Positions 1 through 9,526 of a stretch of 42,502 bases of DNA are shown here, in pieces; the stretch's first letter is position 1; each line of letters opens with the position of its first letter. The notes beneath the pieces were generated by a model. It ran no database searches. It saw nothing but the letters and a program-made list of their open reading frames with translations, and had not been told where the DNA came from. This stretch comes from JANXXV01 sp038230275 (GTDB lineage: Bacteria > Acidobacteriota > Terriglobia > Bryobacterales > Bryobacteraceae). The DNA lies in NCBI GenBank assembly GCA_038230275.1, contig JBBRNO010000043.1, forward strand, positions 1 through 42,502, given 5' to 3'. The translations under genes and the position numbers were made by a program.

Positions 1-33
1 TCGAAATCAACGGCGGAATGCGGATGGAGTGAA

Positions 34-1455
34 TCAAGCCAGCATCTTCTTCATCACTTCCCCACGCACGTCGGTCAGCCGGAATCGGCGGCCTTGAAAC
101 TGGAAGGTCAAGCGCGTATGGTCCACACCAAGGCAATGCAGAATAGTCGCTTGCATATCGTGAATGTGAACCGGGTCGGAAACGATGTTGTAGCTATAAT
201 CATCCGTTTCGCCCACCACCTGTCCGCGTTTCATTCCGCCGCCCGCGGTCCACATAGTGAAGCATCGCGGATGATGATCCCGCCCGTAGTTTGATTCGGT
301 CAACTTCCCTTGGCAGTAAACGGTGCGCCCAAATTCTCCACCCCACACCACTAGCGTGTCGTCCAGCAGGCCGCGCTGTTTCAGATCGGTGATCAGGGCG
401 GCGGTCGGCTGATCGGTGCCTTTGCTCTGCAGGGCCAAGTCACGGGGCAGATCGTTGTGTTGATCCCAGCCACGATGATAGAGCTGCACGAAGCGTACAT
501 TCCGTTCCACCAGCCGTCGGGCCAGCAGACAATTTGCCGCGTAGGTACCAGGCTTGCGGGATTCCGGGCCGTACATCGCAAACGTGCTTTCCGACTCCTT
601 CGACAGATCCATCAAATCGGGCACCGAAGTCTGCATCCGGTACGCCATTTCATACTGACTGATGCGGGTGTCAATCTCCGGATCGCCATAGATCTTGCCA
701 TGCATCTTGTTCAACTCGCCGATGCTGTCCAACATGCGGCGGCGTGTCGAGCGGGAGATACCGTCCGGGTCAGCCAGATAAAGCACCGGATCGCTGCCGG
801 CGCGGAAGCGCACGCCCTGATGGCTGGAAGGCAGGAAGCCGCTGCTCCACAAGCGCGAGAACAACGGCTGATCGGTATTGATCGCATGCGCCTGTGAGAG
901 CAGTACCACAAACGCAGGCATGTTCTCATTCTCGCTGCCCAAACCATAGCTTACCCACGCGCCCAGGCTGGGCCGTCCCGGTTGCTGGCTCCCGGTCTGG
1001 ATAAATGTGATCGCCGGATCATGATTGATAGCGTCCGTATTCATCGTCTTGACAATCGTCAAGTCGTCCACGATCTTCGCCGTATGTGGCATCAATTCGC
1101 TGACCCATGCGCCCGATTGCCCGTGCTGCTTGAATTGAAAAGTCGGCGCAGCCACAGGCAATGAACTCTGGCCTGAGGTCATGCCGGTAATCCGTTGCCC
1201 CATCCGGATCGAAGCCGGCAGTTCCGAACCCTGAAACTTGCGCAAGTGTGGCTTGTAGTCAAACAGATCCAACTGGGACGGACCGCCCGACTGATGAAGA
1301 AAGATCACCCGCTTCGCCGTAGGCGGGAAGTGCGGAATGCCCGGCAGCATTGCGGAGAGGCCGCTTTTCTCCAACATCGCCCCCAGTGCGGCAATGCCAA
1401 TGCCGGTGCTGGTACGGCTGAAAAATTGGCGGCGTGTCGATGTCAGGTCAATCAT
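34..1455 (-). CDS. DUF1501 family protein, Tat-exported (pair 1)
   Basis: Predicted 473-residue exported protein of the DUF1501 family, which has a sulfatase/alkaline-phosphatase-like fold; the substrate is not established. The N-terminus carries a twin-arginine signal (TRRQFF at about residues 7-12) followed by a hydrophobic, Ala/Gly-rich stretch, so Tat export is expected. Family hallmarks visible are the FLHQSGGPSQLDLFDYKP segment near residue 52, a GGEFGRT motif, a GRDHHP motif in the C-terminal third, and the closing region where HDMQATILHCLG precedes a strand-rich tail. It begins 3 nt after the stop of the upstream cytochrome-type gene, so the two are almost certainly co-transcribed. 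Length is normal for the family. The 33 bases downstream to the window edge hold nothing I can identify. Confidence 0.9.
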   Translation of the reverse strand: MIDLTSTRRQFFSRTSTGIGIAALGAMLEKSGLSAMLPGIPHFPPTAKRVIFLHQSGGPSQLDLFDYKPHLRKFQGSELPASIRMGQRITGMTSGQSSLPVAAPTFQFKQHGQSGAWVSELMPHTAKIVDDLTIVKTMNTDAINHDPAITFIQTGSQQPGRPSLGAWVSYGLGSENENMPAFVVLLSQAHAINTDQPLFSRLWSSGFLPSSHQGVRFRAGSDPVLYLADPDGISRSTRRRMLDSIGELNKMHGKIYGDPEIDTRISQYEMAYRMQTSVPDLMDLSKESESTFAMYGPESRKPGTYAANCLLARRLVERNVRFVQLYHRGWDQHNDLPRDLALQSKGTDQPTAALITDLKQRGLLDDTLVVWGGEFGRTVYCQGKLTESNYGRDHHPRCFTMWTAGGGMKRGQVVGETDDYSYNIVSDPVHIHDMQATILHCLGVDHTRLTFQFQGRRFRLTDVRGEVMKKMLA

Positions 1456-1458
1456 AAA

Positions 1459-4400
1459 TTACTCTTTTGTCACCGTCTCGTCCAGGTTGAGGATGGCGCT
1501 TGCCACCGTAGTCCATGTAGCAAGCTCCACCGGATCGAGTTTGGAATCCACCGGCGATTGGCCCGTCTTCAGCAGGTTCTCCGCGGCCTTGTGGTCCCGC
1601 GAATAGGTTGCAAACTGGTCTTTGGCAAATCGCTCCAAGACCGCCAATTCTTTTTTCTCAGGCGTCCGCGCCGTCGCCAGTTCGAACGTCAGGGCCGCAC
1701 GTTTGGCTGGATCGCGGCCGGCTTCCCTTAGCACACGCTGCGCCAACACGCGTGCGGATTCCAAATACGTCGGGTCATTCAGTAGCACCAACGCCTGCAG
1801 CGGCGTATTGGTCACGGTCCGGCGTACCGTGCATTTTTCCCGATCCGGCGCGTCAAACGTCAGCATCTGCGCCGGCGGGACCGAACGCTTCCCGAAGGTG
1901 TACATACTTCGCCGGTACAAGTCTTTCCCCTTGCTCTGCGCATAAGTCTGCGCGGTAAATCCATCACCATACGCCAGGTCGTCCCACAGTCCCGCCGGTT
2001 GATAGGGGAACACGCTCGCGCCGCCGATTTCGGGATCAAGCAGCCCGCTCACAGCAAGGGCATTGTCTCTAAGCATCTCAGCCTGCAGACGGAAACGCGG
2101 ACCGCGCGCCAGCAGCCGGTTCTCAGGATCTTTCTCCAACAGCTCAGGGGTGACGCGCGAAGATTGCCTGTACGTTGCGGACGTGACTATCAACCGTTGC
2201 ATCGCCTTTACATCCCACTTCGTGCGGATAAACTCCGTAGCAAGCCAATCCAGCAATTCCGGATTTGACGGAGTTTCCCCTTGCGATCCGAAGTTCTCGG
2301 CTGTCTTCACTAAGCCCAATCCGAAAAAGAGTTGCCAGTATCGATTCACTGCCACGCGGGACGTCAGCGGATGCGATGGATCTACCAGCCATTTGGCCAG
2401 CGTCAAACGATTAGGCGGCGCACCATCGGTACTGGGAAGTGGCGGCAATACGGCTGGCACCCCAGGCGTCACTTTTTCAGTATGATTTCGATAGTCACCG
2501 CGCCCTAACACGAAAGTGTCTCGCGGCTTTTCCATTTCCCCCATCACCATCGTTGTGAGAATCGCCTTCTTCAGTTGCTGCGCCTGCTCCCGCAGCACGG
2601 CAAGATTGGCGTACTGCTTTTGCATGGACTCGGGCGCAATATTACGCAGGTAATAGTCCCGCAGACGCTCCTCCTCCGCTTCGGTCGGCTTGCCGCCAAC
2701 GCCGGAAAGTATCGCTTGAATTGGATAGTGAACGCCAATGTATTCCAGTTCCTGCGGTGGCAGCACCCGGCTATAGAAACGGAGGTCATCCATGGATCCG
2801 GTAAATGTTTTGGCGTCTGGCTCCTTCGCCCCAATCTGCAGCTCCGCCGCGGTCCGAATGGATCCGGACAGAGCATCGCTGAGGACGTCTGTCTGCTGCA
2901 GCTTGCCATTCAGGAACAGTTTCAATCCTGAAGCTCTGCCTGTCCCGTCGTAAGTAAAGGCGAAGTGCGTCCATTCGCCCTGCGTGAATCGATCGCGGGA
3001 GCGAACTTGCACCGTCTGGTCCGGCCATTGCGACGTCAGCCGCACCACCAGGCGGGCGGCCCGGCGTTGAATTCCTACCAGGACCGGTTCGTCAAACCGC
3101 AGTTCGTAGCCTCGCCGGCTCTTCGCGTCGTCAATCTTCTGCAGGATGGGCATGGGCTGCTTCCCGCCACCGTAACGCAGCCACGCCGCCATCGTAAATT
3201 TGTCATCGCGATCGAACGATCCGGTGTCGCCCAGCGTGACCAGCGTTTGCCCGTCGAATGCGGCCGAACGCGCAACCTGTCCCGGCCCAAACACCGGATC
3301 GCCATTCAACGTCCGTCCGTGCTGGTAGCGGCCTGAGCTGTCCGCCAGGCTACCGTCCAACTCATAATGGGCCGTCAAGCCATCATGATTGATCACCGGC
3401 AAGTGCCCAGCCAGAGTAGCCTGCCATTGCAATTGCGCGTCTTTCACTTGCTGCGCGTTCACCGCGGCTTCGGTCGCCTTGATCGCTTCGCCCAACTCTT
3501 TCTCGCGAGCCTCTTGATCCGGTGTCGGCAGCTTGAGAAGTGGCTCAGCATTGCCGTCGCGGCCGTCCAAGCCCTTCTCGGAGACGGTATTGAAGAACGC
3601 AAAGAACTGGTAGAACTCTTTGTGGCTGATGGGGTCGTACTTGTGGCTGTGGCAACGGGCGCAGCCCATAGTCAACCCCATCCAAGTTGTCGAAGTGGTC
3701 TCGGCCCGGTCCGCCACGTACTCCACCAGGTACTCATCCGGAATGGCGCCACCCTCGAAGTTAATCATGTGATTCCGATTAAATCCGGTGGCAAGTTTTT
3801 CTTCCTTACCGGCATTTGGCAATAAATCGCCAGCTAGTTGAAGGACGGTGAACCGGTCAAACGGCATGTTCTGATTGAACGCCCGGATCACCCAATCGCG
3901 CCACGGCCACATGTCCCTGTGGCTATCGATGTGGTAGCCGTGCGAATCGGCATAACGCGCAACGTCCAGCCACTGCATAGCCATCCGTTCCCCGTACCGC
4001 GGCGATTGCAGCAGCCGGTCCACCTGCTTTTCGTAAGCATCAGCCGACTTGTCCGCAAGAAACGCCCGCACTTCCGCCTGCGCCGGGGGCAGCCCGGTAA
4101 GGTCAAAGGTGACTCGGCGCAACAGTGTGACTTTGTCCGTCTCATTGGATGGCTGCAACCCTTCGCGATCCAGGCGCGCCTGAACAAAATTGTCAATCGG
4201 GTTCCTCACCCACGCTACATTCTTGCTTACGGGCAAATCAGGCCTTTTAGGCGCCACGAAGGCCCAGTGCGATTCCCAGACAGCACCGCCGTCAATCCAA
4301 CGGCGGATCAGGTCTATCTGCTTCGCGTTCAGGCTTCGTTCAGAAGTAGGGGGCGGCATCCGGCGCGCCTTATCCGCGTGATCGATGCGCTGAAACAGCA

Positions 4401-4647
4401 GACTCTTCGCGGCATCACCCGGCGTGATAACGGCTCCCCGGCGAGTTTGCAGAAACGCGCCTTCCTTGACGTCCAGACGCAATCCCGCCATGCGCTTCTT
4501 CTCGTCCGGTCCATGGCATTGGAAGCAGTTGTCGGACAGGATCGGCCTGATTTCCCGATTGAAATCGATGCCAGACTTGGTGTCGGCGGCATACGCAGCG
4601 AAACTCAGGAACGCGGCGCTAAGCAGAATTGTGTTGAAACGAATCAT
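1459..4647 (-). CDS. PSD1-type protein: cytochrome c-like + DUF1549 + LamG + DUF1553
   Basis: Predicted 1062-residue secreted protein. Residues 1-20 form a Sec-type signal peptide ending AYA-A. A planctomycete-type cytochrome c domain follows, with heme motif CFQCH at residues 41-45. DUF1549 spans about 148-350 and contains a second heme-like motif, CARCH at 329-333. Residues about 415-640 look like a LamG/concanavalin-like sandwich (a HYELDGSLADSSG start, then alternating strands). DUF1553 occupies about 745-1000. Planctomycete and acidobacterial proteins of this layout are usually encoded next to DUF1501 proteins, as here; a role in extracytoplasmic redox or polysaccharide metabolism has been suggested but not shown. 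The LamG insert suggests glycan or surface binding (inference). The gene starts 21 nt downstream of the previous DUF1501 stop, consistent with a four-gene operon. Confidence 0.9.
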   Translation of the reverse strand: MIRFNTILLSAAFLSFAAYAADTKSGIDFNREIRPILSDNCFQCHGPDEKKRMAGLRLDVKEGAFLQTRRGAVITPGDAAKSLLFQRIDHADKARRMPPPTSERSLNAKQIDLIRRWIDGGAVWESHWAFVAPKRPDLPVSKNVAWVRNPIDNFVQARLDREGLQPSNETDKVTLLRRVTFDLTGLPPAQAEVRAFLADKSADAYEKQVDRLLQSPRYGERMAMQWLDVARYADSHGYHIDSHRDMWPWRDWVIRAFNQNMPFDRFTVLQLAGDLLPNAGKEEKLATGFNRNHMINFEGGAIPDEYLVEYVADRAETTSTTWMGLTMGCARCHSHKYDPISHKEFYQFFAFFNTVSEKGLDGRDGNAEPLLKLPTPDQEAREKELGEAIKATEAAVNAQQVKDAQLQWQATLAGHLPVINHDGLTAHYELDGSLADSSGRYQHGRTLNGDPVFGPGQVARSAAFDGQTLVTLGDTGSFDRDDKFTMAAWLRYGGGKQPMPILQKIDDAKSRRGYELRFDEPVLVGIQRRAARLVVRLTSQWPDQTVQVRSRDRFTQGEWTHFAFTYDGTGRASGLKLFLNGKLQQTDVLSDALSGSIRTAAELQIGAKEPDAKTFTGSMDDLRFYSRVLPPQELEYIGVHYPIQAILSGVGGKPTEAEEERLRDYYLRNIAPESMQKQYANLAVLREQAQQLKKAILTTMVMGEMEKPRDTFVLGRGDYRNHTEKVTPGVPAVLPPLPSTDGAPPNRLTLAKWLVDPSHPLTSRVAVNRYWQLFFGLGLVKTAENFGSQGETPSNPELLDWLATEFIRTKWDVKAMQRLIVTSATYRQSSRVTPELLEKDPENRLLARGPRFRLQAEMLRDNALAVSGLLDPEIGGASVFPYQPAGLWDDLAYGDGFTAQTYAQSKGKDLYRRSMYTFGKRSVPPAQMLTFDAPDREKCTVRRTVTNTPLQALVLLNDPTYLESARVLAQRVLREAGRDPAKRAALTFELATARTPEKKELAVLERFAKDQFATYSRDHKAAENLLKTGQSPVDSKLDPVELATWTTVASAILNLDETVTKE

Positions 4648-4668
4648 TGAGGGGCGGAGAGCGAACTC

Positions 4669-6114
4669 CTAAACCAGAATATCTTGAATCACATGTCCGT
4701 GTACGTCGGTGAGGCTGACATCGCGTCCGCCGAACCGGTAAATCAGCTTCTTATGGTTGAGCCCCAGCAACTGCAAAATTGTGGCGTGAAGATCGTGAAC
4801 CTCGGTGATGTTTTCCACCGAACGCATGCCCACTTCATCGGTTGCGCCGTAAACCACTCCGCCCTTCAATCCGCCCCCGGTCATCCAGACGCTAAAGGCC
4901 GTCTCATGATGGTCGCGGCCATCCGGTTTCGGTGCGTGCGGCGTGCGGCCAAACTCGGTGGCCCACACCACCAGCGTCTCCTTCAGCAATCCCCGGTCTT
5001 TTAGATCCTGCACCAGCGCCGCAATCCCTTGATCGGTGATCAGTGCATTTCCTTCGTGGCCTTTCTTCAATTCGGAATGTTGATCCCACGTTCCGTTGTT
5101 CATGCCGTGAACTTCAGGGCAGGTGATCTCTACAAAGCGAACTCCGGATTCCACCAATCGCCGCGCCCGAAGGCATTGCGTACTGTACAGCCGCTTGTTC
5201 TTGTCCGGCGCGTCCAACCCATAAAGACGCTTGGTCGCCTCGCTCTCCTTGTCCAGGTTCAGAACGTCGGGAACTACCGATTGCATTTTGTATGCCATCT
5301 CGTAGTTCTGAATCGCGGACTCCACGCCGTCATCTCTATTGATAGAAGTAAGAAACTGGCGGTCTTCCTGAAGCAGCACGTCGAGTTTGGCGCGCTGTAT
5401 CTTCGGATCCCGATCGGCCGGCTCAATGTTGGTCACCGGCTTTCCATCCGCTTGCATTCCCGTAGCCTGAAAAGTGCCTGGCAGAAATCCGTTCGAGAAG
5501 TTCTCCAATCCGCCGGGCGGCACCGCGCCGGCATGAAGCAGCACATAGCCCGGCAGATTCTTGTTCTCACTCCCCAGCGCGTAGTTAACCCAACTTCCCA
5601 GGCTGGGATATCCGCCGGTATTGCGCCCCGTGTGCATCAGCAGATTTCCGCGAGGATGCAATGGAAAGCCCGACACCATTGACCTGACTACCGTAAGATC
5701 GTCCGCGCATTTCGAGAGGTGCGGGAAAAGTTCACTGATCCAAACGCCCGCTTTGCCATGCTGCGAGAATTGCCACGGGCTCTTCACCCAATTGCGGTTC
5801 GTTTCCTTCTTCGCACCAACCTGATAGTAGCCATCGAACGGCTTGCCATCCAGTTCGTTTAATTTCGGTTTCGGATCGAAGGTGTCAATGTGCGAGACGC
5901 CGCCAGGCATAAAGCAAAAGATCACGTTCTTTACCTTGGGCGCGAAGTGCGGTTTCTGCACAATCTGGTCGGCGTAAGATTTGTCGGCCATCAATGCGGA
6001 AAGCGCCAGCAGGCCAAACCCGTTTGACGCATATTTCAAAGCGTCACGGCGCGATAACGGCGAGTCCCCACACCCGGGACAATTCGCTGCTGTGGAATTG
6101 GATTCTGATTTCAT
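4669..6114 (-). CDS. DUF1501 family protein, Tat-exported (pair 2)
   Basis: Predicted 481-residue protein. I place the start at the ATG at 6114 because it overlaps the stop of the upstream gene as ATGA; an in-frame start 54 nt further upstream is possible but would lie inside that gene. After a short Cys-containing leader (CPGCG at 12-16) comes a Tat motif, SRRDALK at about 21-27, and a hydrophobic run. DUF1501 hallmarks are the FCFMPGGVSHIDTFDPKP segment, a second block containing TEFGRTPHA and GRDHHETAFS, and the C-terminal HDLHATILQLLGLNH block. It resembles the proteins at 34-1455 and 14970-16367 but is clearly diverged from them, so this is not a recent duplication. Function is unknown beyond family membership. 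Confidence 0.9.
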   Translation of the reverse strand: MKSESNSTAANCPGCGDSPLSRRDALKYASNGFGLLALSALMADKSYADQIVQKPHFAPKVKNVIFCFMPGGVSHIDTFDPKPKLNELDGKPFDGYYQVGAKKETNRNWVKSPWQFSQHGKAGVWISELFPHLSKCADDLTVVRSMVSGFPLHPRGNLLMHTGRNTGGYPSLGSWVNYALGSENKNLPGYVLLHAGAVPPGGLENFSNGFLPGTFQATGMQADGKPVTNIEPADRDPKIQRAKLDVLLQEDRQFLTSINRDDGVESAIQNYEMAYKMQSVVPDVLNLDKESEATKRLYGLDAPDKNKRLYSTQCLRARRLVESGVRFVEITCPEVHGMNNGTWDQHSELKKGHEGNALITDQGIAALVQDLKDRGLLKETLVVWATEFGRTPHAPKPDGRDHHETAFSVWMTGGGLKGGVVYGATDEVGMRSVENITEVHDLHATILQLLGLNHKKLIYRFGGRDVSLTDVHGHVIQDILV

Positions 6115-9100
6115 CGCAGGTATATGAATTCCTTTAGATTGAAAATGGCATGCGCTATGTCTTTCCACACTTCACGGTTCTTCAGCAACTGGTCCGCTGG
6201 CGCCTTGTGCAAACTCCCCAATTCCTTCATCAAGCCAATGAACCGGGTGCGTTCCGTTTCATCGGGTAGCCGTCCCAGCGCGGCGCGGAACATGGAATCG
6301 AGTCGCATCTCGGCGGTAGGCGCTTGCTCCGCAATCAAATGATCGGCCCAAACACCAGCCTGTTCGATCACGAACGGATCGTTCATCAAGGCCAGCGCCT
6401 GCGGAGGAACGTTGGTGGTATCGCGATTTCCACGCGCCACCGTAGGGTTTGGAAAATCGAAGGTCTCCAGAAAACGCGACCCCTCATGGCGGGTCACCTT
6501 CAAATAGAGGCTTCGTCGCCCATCGCCATCGAGCGGACCTTGATAGAGCTTGCGATAGTCTTTCGGTTCTTCCCGGTAAGGCTGCGTACTGGGCCCGTAC
6601 ATCCCGCCATCCAATCTTCCCGACACTGTCAGAATGGCATCGCGAATCGATTCCGCTTCCAGCCGGTGGACGGGATAGTGAGCGAGCAGCCGGTTCTGCG
6701 GATCGATCGTAGCGTCTCCGGCATCGCGGCTCAACTGCTGAAAAGTCTGGGACACCACCAGAAACCGAACCTGCTTCTTAATGGACCAGCCCTCCCGCAT
6801 GAATCGCACGGCCAAATAATCCAGCAACTCCGGGTGAGACGGCCTTTCCCCATAGCTGCCGAAGTTATCCGCGGTGGGTACAATCCCGCGGCCAAAAGTG
6901 TATAGCCAGATCCGGTTCGCCATCACGCGGGCAGTCAATGGATTGGTGGGGCTGGCAATCCAGTCGGCCACCTCCAGCCGGCCGCTGCCAAATGCCTTGA
7001 TCCCTTCCTGGCCCCCTGTGATCAACTGCAGAAACCCTCTGGGAACAATTTTTCCCGGATGCGTGGCGTCACCCGCCGGCAGCACCGGGAAATTGTATCC
7101 GGCATCCAGATCGGCCATGCCATTAAAAGTCTTCGGAGTATTGATGCGCGCTTCGGCCGCGCGATAGTCGTCAATCAACTGGTGCAGCCGCGCGCTGGAA
7201 TCGTTCGAATTTGTGAGCAACCGGTTTTCCAGCAGCCAGCTAATCCAGCGGCCGTCGTCGTCTCCGGCCCTTCCGTTCGCCCACGAATTGATCGAACGGC
7301 GGACCACCGAGACGTATCGTTCGGCCACTGCATCCAGGTTTGCCGGTGAGTCCCCTGCAAACAGCCGCGCCATGTGCGCTAGTTCTTCTTTCGGAGCTTC
7401 ATCCACGTCGTGGAGCACGGCGCGAGTCACACCGAAATAGGAATACGGAGAATCGATTTGCTCCTGCGTAACCTTCAACCGGCCGGGACGATCCGGAATT
7501 CGTGGATTATCAAATTTCGTAACCAGTTCCACGTAGAATGGCAAATCCGGCTGATCCGTTCGATTCGGAATCTTGATCCAGTGAGGAGAATCTTTTTCCA
7601 GCAACTGGTAGTCTTCGCTAAGCATGCAGTTATCCAGGATGGTCCGCCAGGCGCTCAATTTCCCGCCCGTTACCTGCAAACTGATGAACTTTTTGTCTTT
7701 GGGAACCAGTGGAGATCGCAGCGCCGCATTCAACCGCTCGGAAAGCGCATTGGTATATAAGCCCGCCGAATAAACACCAGTCACTGCCGCGGCACCGCTG
7801 TTGGCTACGGCGAATTCTCCGCTGGCAGATGGACCTTCCGTCAGCGCACTTCCATCCGCATGCCAACCGCCGAAGCCGCCAGTCGCCAAGTCTCCGAAGG
7901 GCCGGAAATGCTCCGTGTTGTAAGCCAAACGCGATTTCGTCTCCACTGCATAGCTCGTTTTCAACTTGCTCCATTGCGCCGCAAAATCGGAACCGGCGGA
8001 TTCTATCCAGGGATACAGCGGCTCCTCCATCCCTACCTTGTTCTTCTGCAGTAGCGTGACCCAAGCCTGTATCCGATCCAGCGAAAGATCCTTCAGATCC
8101 TCCGGCTTTGACGGCATCCCTTTCCACGCACGATGCGCCGCCATCAGGTAGCGCGGAATCAGCCCCGCTTCCTGATTCCAGGACTTTGCCAACTCCGCGC
8201 GGATCAGCGGCTTCAACTCACGCAAGCGCCGCTTGGCTTCGCCATTCAAGTCTGGAACATCCGCATTGCGCATCACCATGCGTGAACTCGTAAGCACTCC
8301 ATATAGAGCGTAATAGTCGCTGGTGGGAATGGGGTCGAGCTTGTGATCATGGCAGCGCGCACAAGCCACCGTGAGGCCTTGAAACGCCTTGCCCAAAGTG
8401 TCTATCTGATTGTCCACAACATCGGTTCGAATCTGCCGGAAACGAATACAGTCATCGTGCCCAAGCTCCCCCAACCGCAGGAAGGCCGTTCCGATTACCG
8501 ATTCATTGATTCCTTCTTTCGCATTGATTCTCGGCTTGGTCAAAAGGTCGCCGGCGAAGTGCTCGCGAATCAATTGGTCGTAGGGGACATCTTGATTGAA
8601 AGCTCGAATCAGATAGTCGCGGTAAAGCCACGCGCCTTTGTTTTCGTAATTCCAATCATTGCCAAAAGTCTCCGCAAAGCGCATCACATCCATCCAGTGC
8701 CTGGCCCACTGTTCACCGAAATGCGGCGATGCCAATAGCCGGTCTACCAGCCGTTCATAAGCGCCTGGAGACTCGTCACGCACAAACAGGTCCACTTCCA
8801 GCGGTGTAGGCGGAAGCCCCGTAACCACCAGGCTCAGGCGGCGGATCAGCGTTCGCCGGTCAGCGGGACCGGAAGCTTTCAAGCCCGCCTTTTGCAGTGA
8901 CGTCAAAATGTACTGGTCCACCGCATGGCCGGCATCTGGTGTCTTCGGCGGTTCCGCCTCGCGCAAAGGCTGGAAGGCCCAGTGCTCTTTTTTCAAACGA
9001 TCGTAAAAGCCCGGCGCATTCCCTTTTGTCGATGGCGCCGCTGCGTCCTTGGGCCACGGGGCGCCCTGGTTGATCCACCTTTCTACCGCGGCAATCTCGT

Positions 9101-9434
9101 TATCGGGCAGTTTCGCGCCCACCGGCATCTTCAGGCCGTCGTGGCGGATAGCCTTCGCCAGCAAGCTGAGCGTGGCATCCCCTGGGATTACCGCAGGTCC
9201 CCGATTGCCCCCTTTCAGCAACGCCTCGCGAGAATCCACGCGTAGCGACGAGAACTGCTGTGCCGGTCCATGGCAGGAGAAGCATCGGCCCGCCAGCAGT
9301 GGCCTGACCTGCTTTTCAAAGAGCTCCAGCGACTTCGGTTCCTCAGCCGCACAGGCTGGAAGTTGCGCTATCGCAAGCAGCGTGGCCGGAAGCCCAACGG
9401 CACAAAATCGGCGAAAGCCCACCATCCCTATCAT
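6111..9434 (-). CDS. PSD1-type protein: cytochrome c-like + DUF1549 + insert + DUF1553
   Basis: About 1107 residues and the first gene of the four-gene minus-strand cluster. The N-terminus is a signal peptide; the sequence around LPAC could be a weak lipobox, so a lipoprotein is possible. Heme motif CFSCH lies near residues 51-55 and a second, CARCH, near 358-362 within DUF1549 (about 170-385). DUF1553 fills roughly the last 290 residues (from about 800). Between them lies an insert of about 400 residues rich in Gly, Ser and aromatics, without a recognisable LamG signature. I chose the ATG at 9434 rather than the in-frame GTG at 9440 because no Shine-Dalgarno sequence precedes either and a TAGAAT -10-like hexamer ends 6 nt before this ATG. 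The 3' end overlaps the DUF1501 start by ATGA. Confidence 0.88.
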   Translation of the reverse strand: MIGMVGFRRFCAVGLPATLLAIAQLPACAAEEPKSLELFEKQVRPLLAGRCFSCHGPAQQFSSLRVDSREALLKGGNRGPAVIPGDATLSLLAKAIRHDGLKMPVGAKLPDNEIAAVERWINQGAPWPKDAAAPSTKGNAPGFYDRLKKEHWAFQPLREAEPPKTPDAGHAVDQYILTSLQKAGLKASGPADRRTLIRRLSLVVTGLPPTPLEVDLFVRDESPGAYERLVDRLLASPHFGEQWARHWMDVMRFAETFGNDWNYENKGAWLYRDYLIRAFNQDVPYDQLIREHFAGDLLTKPRINAKEGINESVIGTAFLRLGELGHDDCIRFRQIRTDVVDNQIDTLGKAFQGLTVACARCHDHKLDPIPTSDYYALYGVLTSSRMVMRNADVPDLNGEAKRRLRELKPLIRAELAKSWNQEAGLIPRYLMAAHRAWKGMPSKPEDLKDLSLDRIQAWVTLLQKNKVGMEEPLYPWIESAGSDFAAQWSKLKTSYAVETKSRLAYNTEHFRPFGDLATGGFGGWHADGSALTEGPSASGEFAVANSGAAAVTGVYSAGLYTNALSERLNAALRSPLVPKDKKFISLQVTGGKLSAWRTILDNCMLSEDYQLLEKDSPHWIKIPNRTDQPDLPFYVELVTKFDNPRIPDRPGRLKVTQEQIDSPYSYFGVTRAVLHDVDEAPKEELAHMARLFAGDSPANLDAVAERYVSVVRRSINSWANGRAGDDDGRWISWLLENRLLTNSNDSSARLHQLIDDYRAAEARINTPKTFNGMADLDAGYNFPVLPAGDATHPGKIVPRGFLQLITGGQEGIKAFGSGRLEVADWIASPTNPLTARVMANRIWLYTFGRGIVPTADNFGSYGERPSHPELLDYLAVRFMREGWSIKKQVRFLVVSQTFQQLSRDAGDATIDPQNRLLAHYPVHRLEAESIRDAILTVSGRLDGGMYGPSTQPYREEPKDYRKLYQGPLDGDGRRSLYLKVTRHEGSRFLETFDFPNPTVARGNRDTTNVPPQALALMNDPFVIEQAGVWADHLIAEQAPTAEMRLDSMFRAALGRLPDETERTRFIGLMKELGSLHKAPADQLLKNREVWKDIAHAIFNLKEFIYLR

Positions 9435-9440
9435 GACCAC

Positions 9441-9470
9441 ATTCTATGCCCAGTGATCCTGGCGAGGGAA
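9441..9470 (-). promoter_or_regulatory. Candidate promoter of the PSD1/DUF1501 cluster
   Basis: On the minus strand, TTCCCT (9470-9465) and TAGAAT (9446-9441) are separated by 18 nt. The -35 match is poor. The -10 ends 6 nt upstream of the ATG at 9434, which would give an almost leaderless transcript. Confidence 0.3.
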
Positions 9471-9526
9471 GCAAGCAAAACCGCCGCCGAAATAATACTC
9501 TATTGGGAGGAGGCAGAGATTACTTT

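Noticed and set aside
3838..4650. A 270-codon plus-strand frame opposite the PSD1 gene.
   Set aside because: Shadow of the conserved cytochrome/DUF1549 region on the other strand.
8425..8445. GGTTCGAATCTGCCGG resembles a tRNA T-arm.
   Set aside because: It lies inside the PSD1 gene, the flanking bases do not form a T stem, and no acceptor or anticodon arm is found.
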